This document shows positions 7,161-13,431 of a DNA stretch of 13,431 nt, piece by piece. The DNA comes from Pseudomonadota bacterium. Its GTDB lineage: Bacteria; Desulfobacterota; Desulfovibrionia; Desulfovibrionales; Desulfovibrionaceae. The position numbers and the translations under genes are program-made. The number at the start of each line of letters is the position of its first letter. Position 1 is the stretch's first letter. The DNA lies in NCBI GenBank assembly GCA_023417745.1, contig JAEZEM010000313.1, positions 1 to 13,431 on the forward strand, read 5' to 3'. The notes beneath the pieces were generated by a model. The model was given only the letters and a program-made list of their open reading frames with translations, searched no databases and was not told the origin of the DNA.

Positions 7161-9275
7161 GTGCGACTGTTCTCCAGCTTGTCGATCCGCAGCGGCCTAG
7201 TGCTCACCGCCTTGCTGGCCGTGCTGCCGGCCCTGGCCTTGCAGTTGGCCACGGGACTGGAGCATCGACGCCACCTGGAAGCCGAGGCCAAGGCCGAAGC
7301 TTCCCGAGCCGCCGCCGCCATGGCCGAGGTCCAGGTGCGCATCACCGACAGCACGCGGCTGTTGCTGACCGCCCTGGCCGCCATGCCCGAGTTGCGCGCC
7401 AAGGATGCGGCCGCCTGCACGGCCTTGTTCGCCTCGCTCCTCGACAAGAATCCCGTTTACGCCAATATCCTGGCCGTGGACGCCAGCGGCGACGTGTTTG
7501 CCGCCGGCCAGCCTTATGGTTCTGTCAACCTCAGTGACCGCAAGCACTTCCGCGACGCCATGGCCACCCGCCAGTTCGTGGCCGGCGAGTACATCGTCAG
7601 CCGCAGCACCGGTGATTCGGCCTTTCCCTTTGCCATGCCCATCCTTGATGACGCCGGGCAGGCCGTCGGGATATTGGTCGCCGCCGTCAAGCTCGATTCC
7701 TTCGACGCCGCCTTTGCCAAAATGCGCATGCCGTCAGGAGCCAACCTGGGCCTGTCCGACCGCAACGGCCTCCGGCTCTTCTACCGGCCGGTCAATCCGG
7801 CCAACCCCGTGGGCAGCCCCATCCGATCAGCGATTTTCGACATCATCCAGGCCGGCGGCGACGACGGCCTGACCTTGCAGGCCGGCTCCGATGGCGTCCT
7901 GCGCTACTACGCCTTTCGCAAGCTGCGCCTGTCTCCGGCCGCGCCGCCCTACATGAGCCTTGTCGTGGGACTGCCCGAATCCGTTGTCCTGGCCCCGGCC
8001 AACCGGGCCCTGGCCGAGAACCTTGGCCTTTTGGCCGCCGCTGCTGCCCTGGCCCTGGGCGTGGCCTGGGCCGTGGGCGGCCCCATCCTCGCCCGGCGGC
8101 TGACACGCATCGCCGACACCGCCGCCCGCATCGGCCAGGGCGACCGCCAAGCCCGCACCGGCCTGCCCCACGACGTTTCGGGCCTGGGGCAGGTCGCCGC
8201 CAGCCTCGACGCCATGGCCGACCAGCTCGCCGCCAGCGACGCCGAACGCGATCGGGCTCTGGCCGCTCTTCGAGCCAGCCAGCAGCGATTGGCCCACATC
8301 ACCGCCTCCATGCCCGACTGGATCTGGGAGACCGACACCGACGGGCGGTATGTCTACATGGGCGACAAAGTGGAGGATTGCCTCGGCTACACGGCCCAGG
8401 AACTGATCGGGAAAACGGTTTTCGACCTCTACCCGCCCGGCGAGGAGGCCGCGATGCGGCCTATCATCGCCGCCGCCCTCGAAGCCCGCCAGCCCATCCG
8501 CGACCTCATCAACTGGCGCATCGCGGCCGACGGTTTGCGCCGTTGCCTCATGTGCAACGCTGTGCCCTGGCACGACGAGGACGGCACGTTTCGCGGCTAC
8601 CGGGGCGTGTCCAAGGACGTCACCAAATGGATTGAGGCCGACCGGGCCGTGCGCGCCTCGTTGGCGGAAAAGGAGATCCTGCTCAAGGAAGTCCACCATC
8701 GGGTGAAAAACAATCTCCAGATCATCTCCAGTCTGCTCTATCTTCAGGCCGAGCAGGTGGACGACCCCGTGGCGTTGGAGAGCTTTCGCGTCAGCCGCAA
8801 CCGCATCGCCTCTATGGCCCTGGTCCACGAGGAAATCTACCGCTCCGCCGACCTCGCCCGCATCCGCCTCGACAACTACATTCGGGACCTCTTGCCCAAG
8901 ATCTTCGGCCAGGTCGGCCAGGGCGCGCCCGTTGCCGTGGACTGCCGCCTCGACCCGGTCACCGTGCCCATCGAACAGGCCGTGCCGGCCGGCCTTGTGG
9001 TTAACGAGCTGCTCACCAACGCCCACAAGCACGCCTTTCGAGACAACGGCGAGGCCCGCCTCGACGTGACCCTGGCCGTGCGGGACGGTTTCGTGGAGAT
9101 CGCCGTGGCCGACAACGGTCCCGGTCTGGCCCCGGATTTCGCCGTGGAAAGCACCGGCACCCTGGGCATGCAGCTCGTCGGCAACCTCGCCCGCCAACTC
9201 GGCGGCCAGGTCACGGCCCGAAACGACCACGGCGCGGTCTTTTCTCTCACCTTCCCCGCCGCCGGCAGGACTTGA
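7161..9275 (+). CDS. Cache-HAMP-PAS sensor histidine kinase of the HisKA_2 class
   Basis: A 704-residue inner-membrane kinase. Membrane helix 1 is at about 11-30. A periplasmic double-Cache sensor follows at about 35-285, including NILAVDASGDVFAAG, SDRKHFRDA and AFPFAMPILDDAGQAVGILVAAV. Helix 2 is at about 288-306, HAMP at about 306-360 and a PAS domain at about 375-495, with WIWETDTDGRYVYMGDKVEDCLGYTAQELIGKT. The HisKA_2 motif EVHHRVKNNLQIISSLLYLQ puts the phospho-acceptor at His512/His513. The ATPase has an N box at Asn615/Asn620, DNGPGL from 651 and TLGMQLV. GTG 7161 is chosen over GTG 7098: AAGGAG (7149-7154) lies six bases before it, the upstream option would overlap the previous gene, and the resulting N-terminus fits a membrane protein. 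It starts 32 bases after the YqjK-like gene. HisKA_2 kinases often signal to stand-alone or unusual regulators; none is visible here. Confidence 0.93.
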   Translation: MRLFSSLSIRSGLVLTALLAVLPALALQLATGLEHRRHLEAEAKAEASRAAAAMAEVQVRITDSTRLLLTALAAMPELRAKDAAACTALFASLLDKNPVYANILAVDASGDVFAAGQPYGSVNLSDRKHFRDAMATRQFVAGEYIVSRSTGDSAFPFAMPILDDAGQAVGILVAAVKLDSFDAAFAKMRMPSGANLGLSDRNGLRLFYRPVNPANPVGSPIRSAIFDIIQAGGDDGLTLQAGSDGVLRYYAFRKLRLSPAAPPYMSLVVGLPESVVLAPANRALAENLGLLAAAAALALGVAWAVGGPILARRLTRIADTAARIGQGDRQARTGLPHDVSGLGQVAASLDAMADQLAASDAERDRALAALRASQQRLAHITASMPDWIWETDTDGRYVYMGDKVEDCLGYTAQELIGKTVFDLYPPGEEAAMRPIIAAALEARQPIRDLINWRIAADGLRRCLMCNAVPWHDEDGTFRGYRGVSKDVTKWIEADRAVRASLAEKEILLKEVHHRVKNNLQIISSLLYLQAEQVDDPVALESFRVSRNRIASMALVHEEIYRSADLARIRLDNYIRDLLPKIFGQVGQGAPVAVDCRLDPVTVPIEQAVPAGLVVNELLTNAHKHAFRDNGEARLDVTLAVRDGFVEIAVADNGPGLAPDFAVESTGTLGMQLVGNLARQLGGQVTARNDHGAVFSLTFPAAGRT

Positions 9276-9307
9276 CGCGCGAGCCCGTCGCTCCCAAACT
9301 GCCCGCC

Positions 9308-10567
9308 ATGCCAGATCGCCCCGACGCCAAACGGCCCGCCCCGGCCCGCACCGACGCCAAGTCTTCCAGCCCCCAGGGCCACGATGTCCGACCGGACAGC
9401 CGCCAAGGCCCAAGCCAGGCGGTCGCCCGGCCCGACGCCTGCGCCGTGATCCTGGCCGCCGGCCTGTCCTCGCGCATGGCCGGGCCGCTCAAACCCGTGC
9501 TCCCCCTGGCCGGCAAAACGCCGCTTTCCCGGCTGGCCGACACCTTTCGCCAAGCTGGCCTCACCGACATCATCGTGGCCGGCGGCCATCGCCAGGCCGA
9601 GGTCGCGGCCGAGGCCGAGCGCCTGGGGCTGCGTTTCGTCTACAATCCCTATTACGAGACCGGCATGTTCTCCACGGTCAAGGCCGCCCTGGCCGCCGTG
9701 CCCGAGTCCTGCCGCCGGTTGCTGCTGACCCCGGCCGACATTCCGCTGTTCCGTCCGGCCACAGTGGCCCGGCTGCTGGTCCGGGCCGAGGCCCCGGACG
9801 CGCCGCCCGTGCTCTATCCGACCTTTGGCGGGGAGCGCGGCCATCCGCCCTGTCTCGACGCGGCGCTGCTCCCGGCCGTCCTGGCCTACGGCGGCGAAGA
9901 CGGCCTGCGCGCCGCCCTGTCCCCGTTCCCCCAGGCCGGCGTGGCCGTGCCCGACGAGCTGGTCCTGGCCGACATGGACACCCCGGCCGACCACGCCAGA
10001 CTGGACGCCCGGGCCGGGCGGCTGGGCGTCCCCACCGTGGCCGAGGCTGAGGCGCTCCTCGCCGTCGAAGCCGTGCCGCCCCAGGGCGTGGCCCACGGAC
10101 GCGGCGTGGCTGCCGTGGCCCTGGGCCTGGCCCGAAGCTTAAACGATGCCGGCGCGGCCCTGGACCTGGAACTTGTCGAGGCGGCCGCGCTCCTGCACGA
10201 CGTGGCCAAGGGCCGGCCCGGACACGAACAAGCCGGCGGCGAACTGCTTTTTTCCCTCGGGTTCGAGGCGGCCGCCCCCATCGTCGCCGCCCACCGCGAC
10301 ATTGCCCTGCCGCCCGATGCCCCGGTCACCGAACGCGAGATCGTCTATCTGGCCGACAAGTTCGTCCACGGCCGCCAGCTCGTGGCCGTGCCCGTGCGCT
10401 TTGGCCAAAAGCTCGACCTCTTTGCCCACGATCCGCAGGCCCTGGCCGCCATCACCCGCCGCCGGCAAAACGCCCTGACGGTCCTGGCCCGGGTCGAGGC
10501 CGGCCTGTCCCGGCCGCTGCCCGACATCCTGGCCGACACGGGCCTGACCTGGGAGACGCTGCCATGA
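9308..10567 (+). CDS. MocA-like molybdopterin cytidylyltransferase fused to an HD domain
   Basis: A 419-residue fusion (from ATG 9308). Residues 45-240 are a MobA/MocA-type nucleotidyltransferase: VILAAGLSSRM (47-57) with Lys62, LTPADIPLF for metal binding, YPTFGGERGHP and LADMDTPAD. The last two favour the MocA (CTP, forming molybdopterin cytosine dinucleotide) branch over MobA. Residues about 255-380 are an HD phosphohydrolase-type domain with His263, His297-Asp298 (LLHDVAKG), His306 or His329, and Asp350. MCD is used by xanthine-dehydrogenase-family enzymes such as aldehyde oxidoreductase. What the HD part cleaves is unknown; a nucleotide, pyrophosphate or cofactor intermediate is possible. 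The first 44 residues are Pro/Arg/Ala-rich and unlike a domain. The start is uncertain: TTG 9272 overlaps the previous stop and would add 12 residues, and neither choice has a good Shine-Dalgarno. The next gene overlaps at ATGA. Confidence 0.85.
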   Translation: MPDRPDAKRPAPARTDAKSSSPQGHDVRPDSRQGPSQAVARPDACAVILAAGLSSRMAGPLKPVLPLAGKTPLSRLADTFRQAGLTDIIVAGGHRQAEVAAEAERLGLRFVYNPYYETGMFSTVKAALAAVPESCRRLLLTPADIPLFRPATVARLLVRAEAPDAPPVLYPTFGGERGHPPCLDAALLPAVLAYGGEDGLRAALSPFPQAGVAVPDELVLADMDTPADHARLDARAGRLGVPTVAEAEALLAVEAVPPQGVAHGRGVAAVALGLARSLNDAGAALDLELVEAAALLHDVAKGRPGHEQAGGELLFSLGFEAAAPIVAAHRDIALPPDAPVTEREIVYLADKFVHGRQLVAVPVRFGQKLDLFAHDPQALAAITRRRQNALTVLARVEAGLSRPLPDILADTGLTWETLP

Positions 10568-11181
10568 GCACGCTCTTTCTCATGCGCCACGGCGCCATCG
10601 TCCAGCGCCAGCCCCGGCGGTTCATCGGCCAGACCGACCATCCGCTCACCGAAGAGGGCCGGGCCCAAGCCGCCCTGTGGCGCGCCGCCCTGGCCGATGT
10701 GCCTTTCACCGCCGCCGTCTCCTCCGATCTTTGCCGTTGCCGCGAAACCGCCGCCATCGTGCTCGGCGGCCGCGACCTCATGGTGCGCCCCGAACCGCGC
10801 CTGCGCGAAATCGCCCTGGGTGCCTTCGAAGGTCTCACCGTGGACGAAGTGCGCGAGCGTTTTCCCGGAGCCTACGAACGCCGGGGCTGCGACATCGCCG
10901 GCTTCACCCCCCAAGGCGGCGAAAGCTTTGCCGACGTCCAAAAACGGGCCGTGGCCGCCCTGACCGAGCTGGCCCCCCTGTGCGGCAATGTCCTGGTCGT
11001 CGCCCACGGCGGCGTCAACCGCACCATCCTGTGCCACGCCCTGGGCCTGGACCTGACGCGGCTGTTCCGCCTGGGCCAGGACTACTGCCGCGTAAATCTC
11101 CTCGACCTCTCCCCGGACTGCTGGCGCGTCGACGCCGTCAACCTCGCCCCGACGTTGCCGTGGAAGTTTTTGGGGCCTTGA
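10564..11181 (+). CDS. Histidine phosphatase family protein (CobC/phosphoglycerate-mutase-like)
   Basis: A 205-residue cytoplasmic phosphatase-fold protein. It has the RHG signature with phospho-acceptor His9 (LMRHGAI), Arg58 in SSDLCRCRETA, Glu82 in LREIALGAFEG and the second His148 in VVAHGGVNR. The spacing fits the short cofactor-independent branch that includes alpha-ribazole phosphatase (CobC) and broad phosphatases. FIGQTDHPLTEEG is also typical of CobC-like members. Its ATG overlaps the stop of the MocA-HD gene by four bases (ATGA), so the two are translationally coupled and likely act in one pathway. A role in cobalamin synthesis is possible from family resemblance, but no cob gene is near. 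Context points instead to removal of a phosphate linked to the cytidylyltransferase reaction or to a nucleotide. The substrate is not determinable from sequence. Confidence 0.88.
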   Translation: MSTLFLMRHGAIVQRQPRRFIGQTDHPLTEEGRAQAALWRAALADVPFTAAVSSDLCRCRETAAIVLGGRDLMVRPEPRLREIALGAFEGLTVDEVRERFPGAYERRGCDIAGFTPQGGESFADVQKRAVAALTELAPLCGNVLVVAHGGVNRTILCHALGLDLTRLFRLGQDYCRVNLLDLSPDCWRVDAVNLAPTLPWKFLGP

Positions 11182-11201
11182 AGAAGAAGACGAAGAAGAT
11201 G

Positions 11202-11240
11202 CCTCCGGCGGCTGGGGGCCTGAGGCCCCCAGACCCCCCA
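11202..11240. repeat. Intergenic G/C-tract repeat with hairpin, copy 2
   Basis: CCTCCGGCGG is followed by a perfect 9-bp hairpin, CTGGGGGCC (11212-11220) with GGCCCCCAG (11224-11232), loop TGA, then ACCCCCC. It shares GAGGCCCCCAG-N-CCCCCC with copy 1 near 1798. It begins 20 bases after the phosphatase stop and could double as a transcription-attenuating hairpin, though no T-run follows. From memory, similar CCTCCGGCGGC-led elements are common between genes in Desulfovibrio genomes; this could not be checked here. Confidence 0.5.
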
Positions 11241-11259
11241 CATTAAGAAATGGGTTAAA

Positions 11260-11303
11260 GGGGTTTCGGCGTGAAACGGCTTTCTGGTCGGTTTGGAAAC
11301 CCC
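11260..11303. repeat. GGGGTTT/AAACCCC inverted repeat
   Basis: GGGGTTT (11260-11266) pairs with AAACCCC (11297-11303). A nested alternative, GTTTC/GAAAC with a GGCGT loop, sits at 11263-11277. It is probably part of the same intergenic repeat region. No protein-coding potential is seen between 11182 and 11444. Confidence 0.3.
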
Positions 11304-11333
11304 ACCTGGGGGACGGTGTAGGGACTTGGGGTA

Positions 11334-11400
11334 GACTGTCGAGTCTGTATTTCACATTGTTGAACTAGGAAAAGGCTGCGGCAGTACGTCGCACGCAGCC
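11334..11400. promoter_or_regulatory. Inverted repeats upstream of the RND efflux genes
   Basis: GACT-GTCG-AGTC (11334-11345) is a 12-base operator-like inverted repeat. A 7-bp stem, GGCTGCG (11374-11380) with CGCAGCC (11394-11400), lies 44 bases before the adaptor start and would be in its leader. RND pumps are often controlled by a local TetR- or MarR-type repressor binding such repeats, but no regulator gene is in view. No convincing -35/-10 pair was found. Confidence 0.3.
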
Positions 11401-11444
11401 ACAAAAACAATGTCTCTCCGTTGACAAGCGCTCCAGGCGATGCA

Positions 11445-12656
11445 ATGCCCTGGAACATGCGAAATCTGCTTGCCATCCTCTGCGTTGCGGCCCTTGCCCT
11501 GGCCGGGTGTTCCGGCGAAAAACCGGCCAGGAAGGCCGAAGGCCGCACGGTCGACGTGCCCGTGCGCGTCGCCGACCGGGCCGACGCGGTGGAATGCCGC
11601 TCGTTTCCGGCCCAGGTGGAGTCCGAACAAAGCGTCACGCTGTCCAGCAAGGCCACCGGCACGGTGGTGGCCGTCATGGCCGAGGAAGGCCAAAAGCTCA
11701 CGGCCGGCGCGCCCATCCTACGCCTGGACGAGCGCGAGCTGGCCGGCCAGGAACAGGCCCTGGCCGCCGAACGCGATCAGGCCCGGCGCGAGAAGGAAGC
11801 CCTGGCCGCCCGGGCCGCCCTGGCCAGGACCACCCTGGAGCGCATGAGCCGGCTGCTCGGCCAAAAGGCCGTGAGCCAGGAAGACTACGACAAGGCCCGG
11901 GCCGAGGCCGACGCCCTGGCCCGCCAGATCGACGCCGCCGGGGCCAAGGAACAGGCCGTGGCTTCCCGCCTCGCCGAACTGGCCGTGCTGCGCGGCTATG
12001 CCACGGTCACCGCCCCCTTCGAGGGCATCCTGGCCCGGCGCTACGTCGACAAGGGGGCCTTCGTGGCCGCCGGCGCGCCCCTGGCGCTCTTCGACGCCAC
12101 CACCGGCCGCTTCGACCTGACCGCCCAGGTGGACGAGACCTTGCTCCCGGCCCTGCGCCAGGGCCAGACCATCCTGGCCTCCGTGCCGGGGCTGGCCCCC
12201 AAGCCCTTTCCCGTCACCGTGGCCGCCGTGGTCGGCCGCATCGACCCGGCCAGCCGGTCGTTCAAGATCAAATGCGCCCTGCCCGAAGCCGTGCCCGATG
12301 CCGCCGGGCCGCCCCGGGCCGGCATGTTCGGCCGGGTCTATGTGCCGGCCCGCACCGTCCAAAAACTCCTGCTGCCGGCTTCCTGCCTGAGCCTTCGCGG
12401 CGACCTGCCCATGGCCGCCGTGGCCGGGCCGGACGGGACGCTAGGCCTGCGCGTGGTCAAGACCGGCGGCAGCTTCGCCGCCGTGCCCTTTGCCGGGGCC
12501 ACCTATCTGACCGACTCCGAAGCCTTCGAGGGCAAGCCCGGCGACGACCGGTTCGTGGAGATCATAAGCGGCCTGGCCGACGGCGACCGGGTGGCCTGCC
12601 CGGCCGGGGCGACCCTTCGCGACGGCGACCGTCTGGCCTCCGGAGCCGGCCAGTGA
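11445..12656 (+). CDS. RND efflux periplasmic adaptor lipoprotein (membrane fusion protein)
   Basis: A 403-residue adaptor that links an RND permease to an outer-membrane channel. The signal peptide ends at LAGC with lipidated Cys22. A split biotinyl-lipoyl-like domain occupies about 64-97 (SSKATGTVVAVMAEEGQKLTAG) and 185-217 (ATVTAPFEGILARRYVDKG). The Ala/Glu/Arg-rich coiled-coil hairpin lies between them (about 97-182), and the beta-barrel and membrane-proximal parts follow (RIDPASRSF, GMFGRVYVPARTVQKLLLPASCL). ATG 11445 has AGG seven bases upstream. ATG 11457, giving MRNLLAILC, also makes a good lipoprotein signal; TTG 11421 is unlikely. The permease begins inside its stop codon (GTGA overlap). 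The substrate is unknown. No outer-membrane factor gene is seen, though one could follow the permease beyond the window. Confidence 0.93.
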   Translation: MPWNMRNLLAILCVAALALAGCSGEKPARKAEGRTVDVPVRVADRADAVECRSFPAQVESEQSVTLSSKATGTVVAVMAEEGQKLTAGAPILRLDERELAGQEQALAAERDQARREKEALAARAALARTTLERMSRLLGQKAVSQEDYDKARAEADALARQIDAAGAKEQAVASRLAELAVLRGYATVTAPFEGILARRYVDKGAFVAAGAPLALFDATTGRFDLTAQVDETLLPALRQGQTILASVPGLAPKPFPVTVAAVVGRIDPASRSFKIKCALPEAVPDAAGPPRAGMFGRVYVPARTVQKLLLPASCLSLRGDLPMAAVAGPDGTLGLRVVKTGGSFAAVPFAGATYLTDSEAFEGKPGDDRFVEIISGLADGDRVACPAGATLRDGDRLASGAGQ

Positions 12657-13431
12657 GCGGCCAAGAGCATCCGGGCCGCCACGGCGACTGGCTGCACCGG
12701 CTGACCGCCCATTTCGTCGACGCCAAGCTCGCGCCGCTGATCATCATCGCCGCCCTGTGCGCCGGGGTGCTGGCCGTGTGGGCCACGCCCAGCGAAGAGG
12801 AACCGCAGATCGTCGTGCCCATGATCGACGTCCACGTGTCCATGCCCGGGGCCACGCCCAAGGAGATGGAAAACCGGGTCATCGCGCCCATGGAGCGCAT
12901 TCTCTGGGAGATTCCGGGCGTGGAGTACCTCTATTCCACGGCCGGCGACGGCGAGGCGCTGACCGTCGTGCGCTTCAAGGTCGGCTCGGATGTGGAGCGC
13001 AGCGTGGTCTCCGCCTATGCCCGGCTCTACCAGCATCTGGACTGGATTCCCCCGGGCTGCGAGCGGCCTATCCTGAAGCCGCGCTCCATCGACGATGTGC
13101 CGGTGCTGGCCGTCACCTTCTGGGGCGGCCCCTACGACGGCCGGCAGCTGCGGGCCATGGCCAACGCCGTCAACGACGAGGTGCGCCGCATCCCGGGCGT
13201 GGGCGAAACCGTGGTGGCCGGCGGACGCAAGCGGGCCGTCATGGTGGAGCCCGACCCCGACCGGCTGCGCGCCCGGGGCCTGGACATGGCCGACGTGCTT
13301 GACGCCCTGGGCCGGCAAAACACCGCCCGGGCCGTGGGCGAAACCTACGAGGCCGGCGCGGCCGTGGCCGTGCGGCTGGACAATTTCTTTCGCAGCCAAA
13401 AGGAGCTGGAGCGGGCCGTGGTGGCCGTGCG
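12653..13431 (+). CDS. RND efflux permease, N-terminal part (cut by window end)
   Basis: 259 codons of an inner-membrane proton-driven RND transporter are visible; full-length members are about 1000 residues or more. GTG 12653 overlaps the adaptor stop by four bases and has GGAG (12642-12645) seven bases upstream. After a cytoplasmic start comes membrane helix 1 (about 27-45, LAPLIIIAALCAGVLAVW). The periplasmic porter domain follows with PSEEEPQIVVPMIDVHVSMPGATPKEMENRVIAPMERILWEIPGVEYLYST, the usual first block of this family. DDVPVLAVTFWGG and VNDEVRRIPGVGETVVAGG are further family blocks. The EEEPQI form is typical of the less-studied RND permeases often simply named acriflavin-resistance type, so drug efflux should not be assumed. 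The central Asp/Lys proton-relay helices lie outside the window. Confidence 0.93.
   Translation, partial: MSGQEHPGRHGDWLHRLTAHFVDAKLAPLIIIAALCAGVLAVWATPSEEEPQIVVPMIDVHVSMPGATPKEMENRVIAPMERILWEIPGVEYLYSTAGDGEALTVVRFKVGSDVERSVVSAYARLYQHLDWIPPGCERPILKPRSIDDVPVLAVTFWGGPYDGRQLRAMANAVNDEVRRIPGVGETVVAGGRKRAVMVEPDPDRLRARGLDMADVLDALGRQNTARAVGETYEAGAAVAVRLDNFFRSQKELERAVVAV

Noticed and set aside
7827..9413. 528-residue minus-strand open frame
   Set aside because: Antisense shadow of the HisKA_2 kinase, low-complexity Gly/Val/His sequence with no motif.
8876..10096. 406-residue minus-strand open frame
   Set aside because: Crosses two well-supported plus-strand genes and has no recognisable domain.

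Overview
The window is GC-rich chromosomal DNA whose coding regions use mostly G/C third positions. It looks like a sulfate-reducing deltaproteobacterium of the Desulfovibrio/Solidesulfovibrio type. That assignment rests on a bacterial-type GlnRS, many Pas- and Cache-type sensor kinases, and a G/C-tract intergenic repeat of a kind I associate with these genomes. It is inference, not proof. All convincing genes are on the + strand.

Layout. Positions 1-1679 hold the 3' nearly complete glnS. Positions 1680-2490 are an 811-base non-coding stretch, unusual for such compact DNA. It contains AT-rich DNA, a G/C-tract repeat, two strong bidirectional terminator-like hairpins, a large two-part hairpin between them, and a sigma70-like promoter at its end. 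The promoter leads into a small cysteine-rich lipoprotein (2491-2823). A 218-base gap follows, with a good -24/-12 (sigma54) promoter candidate, then a Nif11-domain small protein (3042-3287). Next, 24 bases on, comes a BvgS-like hybrid histidine kinase with a periplasmic solute-binding domain, two PAS domains and a receiver (3312-6230).

From 6273 to 11181 six genes are tightly packed or overlapping: an ElaB/YqjD-type (DUF883) membrane-anchored protein, a YqjE-like two-helix membrane protein, a short YqjK-like protein, a Cache-HAMP-PAS kinase of the HisKA_2 class, a MocA-like cytidylyltransferase fused to an HD domain, and a histidine-phosphatase. Spacing suggests one transcription unit, possibly continuous with the Nif11/hybrid-kinase pair, since no terminator is seen at 6231-6272. 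After a 263-base gap with repeat and hairpin elements, an RND efflux pair starts: a lipoprotein periplasmic adaptor (11445-12656) and the N-terminal third or less of the inner-membrane permease (from GTG 12653, cut by the window end).

How they may work together. The two kinases have no dedicated response regulator or output gene in view, so their targets are elsewhere. The YqjD/E/K set is a conserved stress-associated membrane group of poorly known function, here joined to a kinase. The MocA-HD fusion plus phosphatase suggests a molybdenum-cofactor (MCD) or nucleotide-handling pair, but no molybdoenzyme is in the window. The most promising points are the Nif11/sigma54/hybrid-kinase arrangement, the structured non-coding region at 1926-2167, and the MocA-HD/phosphatase module.
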